Assembly (NCBI RefSeq): GCF_900182565.1
Contig: NZ_FXTI01000006.1
Coordinates: forward strand, 124,001 to 188,000
DNA: 64,000 bases
Source: Melghirimyces algeriensis
GTDB taxonomy: Bacteria > Bacillota > Bacilli > Thermoactinomycetales > DSM-45169
Direction of reading: 5' to 3'
How positions within the stretch are numbered: position 1 is the stretch's first letter; every line of letters starts with the position of its first letter. The notes under the pieces are model-generated. The model was not told the origin of the DNA. It did no database searches and saw only the letters and a program-made list of their open reading frames with translations. Of this stretch, positions 17,521 to 25,998 are shown piece by piece. The position numbers and the translations under genes were made by a program.

Positions 17521-18060
17521 TTACAGGGTTTTTTGACCCGGTTTCCAGTCGGAAGGACACAGGCCACCAGTTTGCAGAGCCTGTAGAACACGGAGTGTTT
17601 CATCTACGCTGCGACCAATATTGTTGTCGGTAACCACCTGATAGCGGACAATGCCTTCAGGATCAATGATAAACAGACCGCGCAGAGCAACACCCTGATC
17701 TTCCAACAAAACTCCGTAATCACGGCTGACTTTGTGGGTCGTATCGGCACCCAGTGGGTATTTGATGTCACCCAATCCGTTTTCATCACGGGGGGTTTTG
17801 ATCCAAGCCCGGTGAGAAAACTTGCTGTCCGTGGAGACACCGATAATTTCGCAATCCAGATCCTTAAACTCTTCATAACGGTCAGACAGAGCGGTAATCT
17901 CTGTCGGGCAGACAAAGGTGAAATCGAGCGGGTAGAAGAACAATACCAGCCATTTCCCCTTATAGTCAGACAGCTTCACATTTTCATCCAAAGTTTCCAG
18001 ATTCTTGGTGCTCTCCATGTCAAAATCCGGTGCAGGCAGTCCTACCAAACGCATTGCCAT
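17521..18060 (-). CDS. 2-Cys peroxiredoxin (AhpC/TSA family)
   Basis: Thiol peroxidase reducing H2O2 and alkyl hydroperoxides. It has 179 residues. The peroxidatic Cys lies in [14 protein letters not shown] (about residue 51), the resolving Cys in GGLCPSDW near the C-terminus (about residue 170), and the Arg in IDPEGIVRY is conserved. This is the typical 2-Cys pattern. A promoter-like element precedes it. It stands alone and is separated by a terminator from the thioredoxin-like/gcvH pair downstream. Confidence 0.93.
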   Translation of the reverse strand: MAMRLVGLPAPDFDMESTKNLETLDENVKLSDYKGKWLVLFFYPLDFTFVCPTEITALSDRYEEFKDLDCEIIGVSTDSKFSHRAWIKTPRDENGLGDIKYPLGADTTHKVSRDYGVLLEDQGVALRGLFIIDPEGIVRYQVVTDNNIGRSVDETLRVLQALQTGGLCPSDWKPGQKTL

Positions 18061-18156
18061 GGATTCCTTCCTCCTTATATGTAGAAGCTAGCTTCCACTT
18101 TGTTATACCCAAGTTTAATGAAAGATAAACATCTTCCATTACCCGGTCCCATTAAT

Positions 18157-18184
18157 AAAATACCATCTGAGAAATAAAAGTCAA
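18157..18184 (-). promoter_or_regulatory. Putative SigA promoter of the peroxiredoxin gene
   Basis: On the minus strand TTGACT (18179-18184), a 16-base spacer and TATTTT (18157-18162), about 100 bases before the start codon. Confidence 0.45.
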
Positions 18185-18208
18185 TACTAAATTGAATTAA
18201 ATATTATC

Positions 18209-18223
18209 TGGGAATCATTATCA
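18209..18223. promoter_or_regulatory. Fur-family-like operator candidate
   Basis: On the minus strand TGATAATGATTCCCA matches 12 of 14 informative positions of the Bacillus Fur-type 7-1-7 inverted repeat (TGATAATnATTATCA). It lies between the peroxiredoxin gene and the nucleotidase gene, about 25 bases upstream of the putative -35 of the former. Which gene it would control is unclear. Confidence 0.3.
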
Positions 18224-18353
18224 ATGAAAAAAGGAGAAAATAACCAACACTGTGACTGCAATCTCTCATCTTTTCAAAAAATCAATACATATTCCATCGT
18301 TTGTTAAGGGTTACATGGTAAAATATCACTGTAAAAAGGGGAGAAGGAGTGAA

Positions 18354-19958
18354 ATGATGAAAAGCTGGAAACAAACCGGATTGGCTGTTCTTATATGCAC
18401 GGCTCTGATTGTATCTTTGGGGATCACACCTGATATTCATGCCAAGGGAAAACGAAAAGGACATTTCGTTCAACTTCAGCTTCTCGGCGTGAATGATTTT
18501 CATGGACAACTAAATGTTGCGCAAACGATTGGAGACGGGAAAGCGGGACGGGCGGATTATCTCGCTGCACATCTGAAAAAGCGCAAAGCCCAGAATAAAA
18601 ACACATGGATGGTTCATGCCGGAGACATGGTAGGAGCCAGTGCACCCGTATCAGCCCTGTTGCAGGATGAACCCACCATTGAACTATTAAATCGCTTACA
18701 TTTTGATGTCGGAACAGTCGGCAATCATGAGTTTGATGAGGGCGTTCAGGAAATGTTGCGGTTAATCCATGGAGGAAAGCACGAGAGTACCGGTTATTTT
18801 GAAGGTGCTGACTTCCCTTACACAGTGGCAAACGTCGTTTGGAAGGATTCAGGAAAACCCGTGCTCCCGCCACACAAGATCAAGAAAGTTCGGGGCATTC
18901 CGGTTGGATTCATCGGCATTGCCACCACAGACACTCCAAATATTGTCACCCCTAAGGCCGTTAAAGACGTATCTTTTACAGATGCAGCCCAAGCGGTCAA
19001 CCGTGAAGTGAAAAAACTGGAAAAGAAAGGTGTTCAGGCCATTGTCGTCCTCGCCCATGAAGGGGCCTTTCAGGACAGACATACAGAAGAAATTAGCGGG
19101 CCGATCGCAGATATTACCCGGAAAATGGATGATGAGGTGGATGTCGTCATATCCGGTCACAGTCACTCCCGTCTGAACGGAACCATCGACGGAAAGCTGC
19201 TCGTGCAATCATACAGCTATGGAACAGCGTTCTCTGACATTGATCTCACTCTAGACCGACGTACCGGCGATATCATTCAAAAAAAGGCTAAAATTGTCAC
19301 CACTTGGCATGAAGGGATTCAGCCTGATCCAAAAATCCGTTCCATGGTGCAGAAATATGAAAAACAAGTAGCTCCCATTATCAACCGAAAAATAGGTGAA
19401 GCTGATCAAACCTTGATACGTAACCCATCCCCAGCTGGTGAATCAGCTCTGGGGAACTTGATCGCTGATGCTCAACGTTGGAAGACAAAAACGGACTTCG
19501 CTTTTATGAATCCCGGTGGAATTCGCGCCAATATCGAAGAGGGCACGGTCACCTGGGGAGATCTGTATACCGTTCAGCCCTTCAATAATGACTTGGTTAC
19601 CATGACCCTGACCGGCAAACAGATTAAACGACTGTTAAATCAACAGTGGCAGGATGGCCGAACCCGCATCCTGCAAATCTCCGGCCTTACCTATACATGG
19701 GATGCAACCCGTCCGGCAAATGACCGAATCGTCCAATTGCAAAAGGCGGACGGCACTCCCATTCATCCTGATGCTTCCTATACGGTGACGGCCAACAGCT
19801 TTATTGCCTCCGGCGGCGATCACTTCACCGTTTTCACCGAAGCGACAGATCAAACGATTCATTCCGTGGATTTGGATGCCTTGGTGGAATACATTCAGCA
19901 ACTCTCCCAACCTTTTTCTGCCAAAATTGAAGGAAGAATTCAAAAAATAAATCCGTAG
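18354..19958 (+). CDS. Secreted 5'-nucleotidase / metallophosphatase (UshA family)
   Basis: A 534-residue exported enzyme. A signal peptide occupies about residues 1-32 (MMKSWK core, hydrophobic stretch, HAKG cleavage region). A calcineurin-type metallophosphoesterase domain follows, with LGVNDFHGQL near residue 45, HAGDMVGAS near 88, GNHEFDEG near 124 and SGHSHSRL near 265. The C-terminal nucleotidase domain carries MNPGGIRANI and TANSFIASGGDHFTVF. It should hydrolyse extracellular nucleotides for nucleoside and phosphate uptake. No LPXTG anchor is seen. The start was chosen at ATGATG after GAAGGAG; an upstream extension is not signal-like. Confidence 0.92.
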   Translation: MMKSWKQTGLAVLICTALIVSLGITPDIHAKGKRKGHFVQLQLLGVNDFHGQLNVAQTIGDGKAGRADYLAAHLKKRKAQNKNTWMVHAGDMVGASAPVSALLQDEPTIELLNRLHFDVGTVGNHEFDEGVQEMLRLIHGGKHESTGYFEGADFPYTVANVVWKDSGKPVLPPHKIKKVRGIPVGFIGIATTDTPNIVTPKAVKDVSFTDAAQAVNREVKKLEKKGVQAIVVLAHEGAFQDRHTEEISGPIADITRKMDDEVDVVISGHSHSRLNGTIDGKLLVQSYSYGTAFSDIDLTLDRRTGDIIQKKAKIVTTWHEGIQPDPKIRSMVQKYEKQVAPIINRKIGEADQTLIRNPSPAGESALGNLIADAQRWKTKTDFAFMNPGGIRANIEEGTVTWGDLYTVQPFNNDLVTMTLTGKQIKRLLNQQWQDGRTRILQISGLTYTWDATRPANDRIVQLQKADGTPIHPDASYTVTANSFIASGGDHFTVFTEATDQTIHSVDLDALVEYIQQLSQPFSAKIEGRIQKINP

Positions 19959-19965
19959 AAAAACA

Positions 19966-20160
19966 TCATGCTCGCGCTTCCGTATAAACGGAAGCGTGAG
20001 GTTCATGACAAAGTGGTGAAGGGGAGATATTCGTTTCCGCATCTCTTTCCTCCAGCAAGGAAGTGGAAGGAGTCCGCTCCACCAACCAGCGACCAAAATA
20101 TCCGCTAAACGGTTGGGACCTCCAGGGGTTCCGCTGGGTCGTCGGAAAAGGATGCTCCAC
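19966..20160 (-). CDS. Possible 64-residue hypothetical protein
   Basis: Not recognised. A GTG at 20160 with an AGGGGGAG site 7 bases upstream opens a 64-codon frame downstream of the SOS-peptidase gene. The product is Pro/Glu/Ser-rich and has no signal or membrane segment. Its 3' end overlaps a GCTTCCGT/ACGGAAGC hairpin. It may simply be non-coding DNA between converging genes. Confidence 0.25.
   Translation of the reverse strand: MEHPFPTTQRNPWRSQPFSGYFGRWLVERTPSTSLLEERDAETNISPSPLCHEPHASVYTEARA
19971..20001. terminator. Hairpin after the nucleotidase gene
   Basis: A CTCGC-GCTTCCGT / ACGGAAGC-GTGAG stem with an ATAA loop. There is no T-run on either side, so it is a weak terminator at best. 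Confidence 0.5.
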
Positions 20161-20207
20161 CGGATCTCCCCCTCTTATTTATCTTTGTCAGCAGTCTCAA
20201 GTGTTTT

Positions 20208-20891
20208 TTATAAAGCAAGCGGTCGGATACATTCCGGACCATCATTTTTTGGTGAGTTGACGACAGTGGAAACGGGATACATCTCAATATCTTCTGATTC
20301 ACAAGGAGACAAAAGGGAATGGAGTACACCGGGATCATGTATAGTGGGGTCCAACCATATCCATTCATCACTTTCCTTCAGGATGACAGGCATCCGGTGA
20401 TGTAACCTGCGCATTTTTTCGTTGGGATGGGTTGTAAGAATGGTAAAGGAGTATACCGCATTTCCCGTTGCATCCATCCATTTTTCCCATAAGCCGGCAA
20501 ACGCAAACAACGTACCATGCTTCATGGTGATCCGCATCGGTTCTTTGTTACCGGACTCGCTCTTTTTCCACTCAAAGAAACCGTCCGCCGGAACCAAACA
20601 GCGGGCTCGTTGAAAGGCTCGGCGAAATGCCGGCTTTTGACTGACCGTCTCACTGCGGGCATTAATCAGACGGCTCCCAAAGGATGAATCCTTCGCCCAG
20701 TGTGGAATCAGTCCCCAACGCATAGGGACTAGCTTCCGTTTCTTCTCCTGTTGGATCACAATCGGCACCCGTTGCGTCGGGGCGATATTATATCGCGGAA
20801 GCTCTTCCATCCGCGCATGGTCTGCATCATCGATCCGAAAGCGTCTCTTGATATCATCCGGACGAACCGTCAACGTAAAACGTCCGCACAT
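20208..20891 (-). CDS. SOS response-associated peptidase (HMCES/YedK family)
   Basis: Forms a covalent DNA-protein crosslink with abasic sites in single-stranded DNA, shielding them. The catalytic Cys is residue 2 (MCGRFTL). Other conserved residues appear in NIAPTQRVPI, LINARSETV (Asn), VPADGFFEWKK (Glu) and HHRMPVIL (His). The start at 20891 is set by the need for Cys2 and by the AAAGGCGGGG site; an upstream in-frame start would bury the cysteine. It has 227 residues, as usual. No LexA box was looked up. Confidence 0.95.
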   Translation of the reverse strand: MCGRFTLTVRPDDIKRRFRIDDADHARMEELPRYNIAPTQRVPIVIQQEKKRKLVPMRWGLIPHWAKDSSFGSRLINARSETVSQKPAFRRAFQRARCLVPADGFFEWKKSESGNKEPMRITMKHGTLFAFAGLWEKWMDATGNAVYSFTILTTHPNEKMRRLHHRMPVILKESDEWIWLDPTIHDPGVLHSLLSPCESEDIEMYPVSTVVNSPKNDGPECIRPLAL

Positions 20892-20950
20892 CGTTTTTCC
20901 CCGCCTTTCGCGCATATAGCATTATTTCGTTGCCCTATCTCCCATCCCCT

Positions 20951-22582
20951 TTATATTTTTGTATGCGGAACGATTGGATCATCACAAACCACATCCACCA
21001 CGGAGACCTTGTCCGATGTGAGCGCTTGGGACAGCGTTACCTCCAACTGATCCCCGGTCTCCACACGAAATCCTTCGGCTCCAAAGGCTTGAGCCAAGAG
21101 CGAAAAGTCCGGATTGTTCACATCACTGCCTAAGGGATGAAGCCCCGCCTGGATCATCCGATTCTGTTCCATGGCAAAAGAACCGTTGTTCATCACCACA
21201 ATTGTGATCGGCCACTGATAAACAACGGCTGTGACCAAATCTACCATGGTGGTACCAAATCCCCCATCTCCAACCAAAGCGACCACTTGCCGATCCGGCT
21301 CAGACCGTTTGGCGGACATCGCTGCTGGCAGAGCAAATCCCAGTGTACGCCAACGACCTGAAACCAGGATTTCCTGCCGGTCTGTCTGAAAGATTCGGTT
21401 AAACCAAAGCACATGATCCCCGACATCCAGAGTGATGATCGCATCCGGGGCCACACAGCGATTCAGGGCTGAAATAACCCGTTGGGGAGCGATGGGTTGC
21501 GTATCTAAACGGGCTTCCATTTCTATTTGTGCTTTCCACCTTGCTTTTAACTCCTGTATCCGCTGCAACCAAGCAAACCGTTGATGATCCCGGATATTTC
21601 GAATAAAAAATGGCAGGACAGATGACAGATCCCCGACTACCGGCGCTGACACTGACATTGTATTCCCGATATTTTCCGGTGTCGCATCCACCTGCACCAC
21701 TGGAATCTTCTGAGGAACAAAATCCTCTGGCCACCATGTGGAGCCAAGAATCAGACAAGCATCTGCATCCTTCAGGAGATCGGAAGCGATATCACTGCCC
21801 GCCTGCCCCAACCCTCCGACAAACAGACGGTGGCTGTTGGAGACAAATGGCCGGGCCGGGAGGGTCGTGATGATGGCTGCACCCAGCTTTTCCGCCAACT
21901 CCGGTATTGCTTCCTGTACGTTTTTCACTCCCCGTCCAGCCAGAATCACCGGTCGGGAACAGGCATTCAGTATCTGACATGCCCATTCCATTTCACCTGA
22001 ATCCGGCGATGGAACTGTTCGAGCAGACATGAGGGGAAACAGATCAGCATCCACTCCTTCCAGCCAAACCTCCTTGGGAACGGACAAATGAGCGACTCCT
22101 CCTCTTGAAAGCGCTTTTTTCATCGCCAGATTCAATTGAATGGGTATTGCCCTAGCATCTGTTGCCAGAGCAGAGTAGACAGCCAAAGGCTGAATCAACT
22201 GCTGTTGGTCCACTTCCTGTTTGGCTCCGGTTCCCACATCTTTTCGTTCCACTTGACCTGTGATCGCCAGAACAGGTGCCTGATCCTGGGCGGCATCTCC
22301 CAATCCATTGATTAAACTGGCCACTCCGGGACCGCTTGTAGCCGTGCAGACGGCTAGACGACCGGTTCGTTTCGCTTCTGCGGATGCCATCAATGCTGCC
22401 GTTGTCTCCAACCGGCAATTGACATACTGGATCTCTCCCTGCTGAGCAATTGCATCCATCAAATACAGAGTAGCATCCCCTGCCACTCCATAGATGGTGC
22501 GACAACCCCATGCAGCCAATTGCTCCACAACATACTGTGCAACAGCTTTTGGCGTAACCGCCGTCTGTTGGTTTACAGCCAT
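20951..22582 (-). CDS. Pyruvate oxidase / acetolactate-synthase-like ThDP enzyme
   Basis: A 543-residue enzyme of the ThDP-dependent POX/ALS family with its three domains. The N-terminal PYR domain carries the catalytic Glu in VNCRLETTAALMASAEA (about residue 58) and the SGPGVASLINGL segment. A central dinucleotide-binding-like domain (ILAGRGVKN) and a PP domain with GDGGFGTTM...NNGSFAMEQ (about 425-460) follow. It is most like PoxB/YdaP-type pyruvate oxidases, which give acetate or acetyl-phosphate and reduce quinone or oxygen; the exact substrate is not certain. No small ALS subunit gene is adjacent. A strong terminator lies 50 bases before the start. Confidence 0.85.
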   Translation of the reverse strand: MAVNQQTAVTPKAVAQYVVEQLAAWGCRTIYGVAGDATLYLMDAIAQQGEIQYVNCRLETTAALMASAEAKRTGRLAVCTATSGPGVASLINGLGDAAQDQAPVLAITGQVERKDVGTGAKQEVDQQQLIQPLAVYSALATDARAIPIQLNLAMKKALSRGGVAHLSVPKEVWLEGVDADLFPLMSARTVPSPDSGEMEWACQILNACSRPVILAGRGVKNVQEAIPELAEKLGAAIITTLPARPFVSNSHRLFVGGLGQAGSDIASDLLKDADACLILGSTWWPEDFVPQKIPVVQVDATPENIGNTMSVSAPVVGDLSSVLPFFIRNIRDHQRFAWLQRIQELKARWKAQIEMEARLDTQPIAPQRVISALNRCVAPDAIITLDVGDHVLWFNRIFQTDRQEILVSGRWRTLGFALPAAMSAKRSEPDRQVVALVGDGGFGTTMVDLVTAVVYQWPITIVVMNNGSFAMEQNRMIQAGLHPLGSDVNNPDFSLLAQAFGAEGFRVETGDQLEVTLSQALTSDKVSVVDVVCDDPIVPHTKI

Positions 22583-22634
22583 TTATAATCCCTCCCTTTC
22601 CCACTATTCTTCTTATTTCATAGGGGAGAAATAC

Positions 22635-22659
22635 AAAAAAGACACCCTGACAGGGTGTG
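22635..22659 (-). terminator. Terminator between the orphan RNA and the ThDP-enzyme gene
   Basis: On the minus strand ACACCCTG / CAGGGTGT followed by CTTTTTTG. It ends transcripts coming through the structured RNA region just upstream, only about 50 bases before the poxB-like start codon. Confidence 0.85.
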
Positions 22660-22664
22660 AGAGA

Positions 22665-23025
22665 GTCAACGACTCACCATTGAAATGGTGAGCTTGTAAC
22701 GATCCAGTCATGCGAGCGATTCTCGGAATCTCTGACCTTGAACTGATGTTACATCAGGGCAGGCTGACAGCTACCCGTACCACACCAGTCATGCTGATGT
22801 GGTAAGAGTGCCTTATGGCACAATGTGCGCCCAACCTTTACCCTGGATAAGTCCCATTCGGTTTTCGGTTATGTTTCATTTATTCTACAAATATGACAGG
22901 AATCCTACTCAGAAAGGAGGACGACAGGAGAAAAGATGGTTGCTCTAAGCATCCCCACAAGGGCGATACCGAGCTACGCGAACATCCCTCCACGCCAATG
23001 AATTGACGAGTCTCCTGTCGGCAAT
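22665..23025 (-). ncRNA. Candidate orphan HEARO/IscB-type omega RNA
   Basis: About 360 non-coding bases rich in structure. On the minus strand, in order: a long-range stem GACAGGAGA (23011-23019) with TCTCCTGTC (22923-22931), AACCGAATGGGAC, TTATCCAGGGTAAAGG (22835-22850), CTGATGTAACATCAG (22743-22757), GAGAATC (22719-22725), then a transposon-end-like hairpin CTCACCATT/AATGGTGAG (22673-22692) and GTTGAC. The AACCGxATGG, TTATCCxGGTAAAGG, GATGTAACATC and GAGAATC blocks recur, in this order, in IscB-associated omega RNAs as I remember them. No iscB or transposase gene is present. The family assignment needs a covariance-model search. Confidence 0.5.
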
Positions 23026-23150
23026 TCTCATGAACATAGCGGAAACAGTTATTCATTTCGTTCCTTCAACACGAGGTTGATCCACTCAGTATATTTGAGG
23101 GTTCTTGTCAGCAATTTCACATCGGGATGGATGGACAAGATGAAAATGGA

Positions 23151-23510
23151 TTATTTCCTCCAAACTTCGTCAAATGTTTCTTCCTTAAAGCCCACGGTCA
23201 CATTTTCCCCATCGGTGATAATCGGCCGTTTAATCAGCATTCCGTCAGATGCGAGCAGATCCAGCATTTCACTTTCATCCATCTCTTTCAGACGATCTTT
23301 GAGACCGAGCTCCCGATACTTTTTCCCACTGGTGTTAAAAAACTTCCGCACCGGCAGACCACTTTTTTTGACCAGCTTTTCCAATTCCACCCGGCTTGGC
23401 GGGTTTTCAACAATATGTTGATCTTCAAAGGCAATCTCTTTTTCTTTCAGATATTGAACCGCCTTGCGACAGGTTCCACACCGTGGATACTGATACACTT
23501 TTAACGACAT
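23151..23510 (-). CDS. Spx/ArsC-family protein (YusI-like)
   Basis: A 119-residue thioredoxin-fold protein of the ArsC/Spx/MgsR superfamily. The redox CxxC is in YPRCGTCRKAVQYL at residues 8-21, and the LIKRPI and VGFKEETFDEVW segments are typical. Spx itself binds RNA polymerase, but this shorter YusI/YfgD-type group has no known function. A glutathione-linked arsenate reductase role is unlikely in this background. It is probably cotranscribed with nothing; the orphan RNA lies downstream. Confidence 0.85.
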   Translation of the reverse strand: MSLKVYQYPRCGTCRKAVQYLKEKEIAFEDQHIVENPPSRVELEKLVKKSGLPVRKFFNTSGKKYRELGLKDRLKEMDESEMLDLLASDGMLIKRPIITDGENVTVGFKEETFDEVWRK

Positions 23511-23543
23511 CGGCCTGAACCTCCATTTTTCAACGTTATTGAT

Positions 23544-24107
23544 TTAACGGAAGACATCCTTCCCACGATTATACTCCACATCCTGAACTCCTTCCCGAAC
23601 ATTGGCAGCCCGTGCCATGGCAAAAAAGAGATCGGAGAGTCGGTTTAAATAGCGTTGCACTTCCTGATTCGTCTCCTCTTCACGGGATAATGTCACCACC
23701 CGCCGCTCCGCTCGCCGGGTTAAAACGCGACAGGTATGAAGAGCAGAAGAAACCGCACTTCCGCCTGGAAGAATAAAACGTCTGATGTCTGGCGCCTCCT
23801 GATCATAGCGGTCAATCCATTCTTCCAAACGATCCACCATCTCCGCTGATACTTGGTAGTCTCGCTTTTTCCCCGCTTGAGCCAGGTCCCCTCCTGCATC
23901 AAACAGTTCATGTTGTATCACGGTCAAATCCTGGATCATATCGGCATACTTGGAAGATTCCATCCGTACCAGAACCTCGCTGACAAAAGCATTTACCTCA
24001 TCGGTGGTTCCATAGGCTTCCACTCGGATGGCATCCTTATCCACCCGTCCCCCAACCACACTCGTTTTTCCGGCGTCACCCGTTCGAGTGTACAATTTCA
24101 TTTTCAT
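23544..24107 (-). CDS. Cob(I)alamin adenosyltransferase, PduO type
   Basis: Attaches the 5'-deoxyadenosyl group from ATP to cob(I)alamin or cobinamide. It has 187 residues, with the N-terminal ATP motif MKLYTRTGDAGKTSVVGG, VEAYGTTDEVNAF near residue 30, and FILPGGS...TCRVLTRRAERRVV with the conserved Arg/Glu. It is last in the riboswitch-controlled btuF-btuC-btuD operon, six bases after btuD, which fits adenosylation of imported corrinoids. Confidence 0.95.
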   Translation of the reverse strand: MKMKLYTRTGDAGKTSVVGGRVDKDAIRVEAYGTTDEVNAFVSEVLVRMESSKYADMIQDLTVIQHELFDAGGDLAQAGKKRDYQVSAEMVDRLEEWIDRYDQEAPDIRRFILPGGSAVSSALHTCRVLTRRAERRVVTLSREEETNQEVQRYLNRLSDLFFAMARAANVREGVQDVEYNRGKDVFR

Positions 24108-24113
24108 TCCTCC

Positions 24114-24938
24114 TCATCTGAGTATACCGTATGACAACGAAACAGATTCAAGAGATGTCCCGTGTTCACTTGGACAGAGCAATACCTGGGGGAGCTGGGT
24201 CACCGGATGGCGGATGATTTGCGGGATGATTCCGTAGACATCATGAATCCGTTCCGCCGTCAACACCTCGGTCGGCGTTCCCTCTGCCACTTGCACCCCT
24301 TCCTTGATCAACAGGAGACGATCACAGTACTGAGACGCCAGGTTCAGATCATGCAGCACCACCAAAACCGCCAGCTCTTCTTGGTTCCGCCACTGTTGAA
24401 TCTGATCCAAAACAGCCACCTGATGGGCGATATCCAGATAGGTGGTGGGTTCATCCAGAATCAACACATTTGGCTCCTGTACCATCGCCTTGGCCAATGC
24501 AACAAGCTGTCGCTCCCCGCCACTTAACCGATCGATCCGTCTGTCTCGCTTGGAAAGAAGGCCGGTTTGTTTCATGACACGCTCAACCACTTTCTGATCC
24601 ATGCGCCCGCTCCACGGCCACCACCCCTGATGAGGATGACGACCTGTAGCGATGACTTCCTCCACAGTAAAGGGAACAGCGGGAAGTCCTTCCTGGGGAA
24701 GAACGGCCAGCCGAAGGGCTCTCTGTCGCCCAGACCATTGGGATATCAGCCTTCCATCCAAGTATACCTCCCCTTCATCCGGCTCTGTTTCATTGGACAG
24801 CAGACGGACCAAGGTGGTTTTTCCACTTCCATTTGGACCGATCACCCCCATCATCTCACCGGCGGCAACCGTAAACTCCAATCCTTGAAGGATGGTTTGG
24901 CCGTGATAGGATTTTTTTAGATTTTCTACTTCCAGCAT
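24114..24938 (-). CDS. btuD: Cobalamin ABC transporter ATP-binding protein
   Basis: A 274-residue ABC ATPase of the siderophore/B12 class. Walker A is GPNGSGKTTLV (residues 35-45), the signature LSGGERQ (about 138), Walker B LILDEPTTYLD and the switch His in VLHDLNLA. It partners the permease encoded immediately upstream. The assignment to cobalamin rather than iron rests on the operon's cobalamin riboswitch and its adenosyltransferase gene. Confidence 0.92.
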   Translation of the reverse strand: MLEVENLKKSYHGQTILQGLEFTVAAGEMMGVIGPNGSGKTTLVRLLSNETEPDEGEVYLDGRLISQWSGRQRALRLAVLPQEGLPAVPFTVEEVIATGRHPHQGWWPWSGRMDQKVVERVMKQTGLLSKRDRRIDRLSGGERQLVALAKAMVQEPNVLILDEPTTYLDIAHQVAVLDQIQQWRNQEELAVLVVLHDLNLASQYCDRLLLIKEGVQVAEGTPTEVLTAERIHDVYGIIPQIIRHPVTQLPQVLLCPSEHGTSLESVSLSYGILR

Positions 24939-24966
24939 GCCTCTCCCTCCTTCATGGAGTACAGGC

Positions 24967-25998
24967 CTATTGACCCAACCGAATCCCGCGTCTTAGCTGC
25001 CAGGCAAAAAAGGGAACCCCCACCAACGCAGTTACCACTCCGATCGGAAGTTCTCTCGGTTCTAAAACCGTACGGGCCAATGTATCCGCCGCAACCAGAA
25101 ACACGGCTCCGCTCAGAACGGAAACGGGAAACAGTACCCGGTGATCCGGACCGATCATCCTCCGCATCATATGGGGAATGACCAAACCGACAAATCCGAT
25201 CGTCCCGGAGACAGCCACAGCAGCAGCCGTCATGAGTGTGGCCAGCAGAAGAAGCCATGTCCGCGTCCGATTGACGGAAACCCCCAAATGTCCTGCATAT
25301 CGCTCTCCAAGCGCAAAGAGATTGAGTGTGCGAGACATCAGCCAAACCACAACCCCGCCCGCGAGAAAAAAAGGAAGAACCGCATAAATATGCTGCCATT
25401 CTCTCAGAGAAACGCTTCCCATGATCCAAAACTGAATCCGTTGCATCTCTTCAGCGGAAGTGACAGAAATCAATAACATGAGCATTGCACCAAAAAAAGC
25501 CTGTACCACCACACCTGAGAGGATGAGTGTCTCTGTTCGCATTCCCCGGCGAGCCAAACCTAATACAAGAAAGAGCGCAATGGCGGCAAACAGAAAGGCC
25601 CAGAGGGGGACTGACCATTCTCCCCAAAGGGTTGTGCCCAATCCAGTCAGAAGAGCAAGGGCAGCTCCCAAAGCAGCACCGGAGGAAACACCCAGAATAT
25701 ACGGGTCTGCGAGAGGATTGCGCAACACCCCCTGAAAAACCACTCCCGCTCCTGCCAGTGCCGCACCGATTAAAGCGGATAAAATGACGCGAGGGAGCCG
25801 AATATTCCAGACAATGGCATCAGTCGCTGAATCGACGGAAGCTCCCCCAACCAAATGAGCAAGAACCACCCGCCATACATCAGCAAGCCGAAGGTCGGCA
25901 CTTCCCCAGGAGATGGATACACCCATCACCAAGAACAAAATCAGGATAAGCAATCCTGAGCAAATGTTTAATCGGATCAACCAGCTTTCACGCTTCAT
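24967..25998 (-). CDS. btuC: Cobalamin ABC transporter permease (FecCD family)
   Basis: A 343-residue integral membrane protein of the FecCD/BtuC family with about ten hydrophobic helices. Family motifs include RLPRVILSALIGAALAGAGVVFQGVLRNPLADPYILG (quoted in parts: RLPRVILSAL, AGVVFQG, NPLADPYILG), VIPHMMR and GPDHRVLFP. It overlaps btuF by four bases (ATGA), so the two are coupled. Confidence 0.93.
   Translation of the reverse strand: MKRESWLIRLNICSGLLILILFLVMGVSISWGSADLRLADVWRVVLAHLVGGASVDSATDAIVWNIRLPRVILSALIGAALAGAGVVFQGVLRNPLADPYILGVSSGAALGAALALLTGLGTTLWGEWSVPLWAFLFAAIALFLVLGLARRGMRTETLILSGVVVQAFFGAMLMLLISVTSAEEMQRIQFWIMGSVSLREWQHIYAVLPFFLAGGVVVWLMSRTLNLFALGERYAGHLGVSVNRTRTWLLLLATLMTAAAVAVSGTIGFVGLVIPHMMRRMIGPDHRVLFPVSVLSGAVFLVAADTLARTVLEPRELPIGVVTALVGVPFFAWQLRRGIRLGQ

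Noticed and set aside
22665..23025. T-box or TPP riboswitch for the ThDP enzyme
   Set aside because: No T-box GGTGGNACCGCG-like block and no paired thi-box CTGAGA/ACCTGA elements are visible. The blocks present fit an omega-RNA-like element better.
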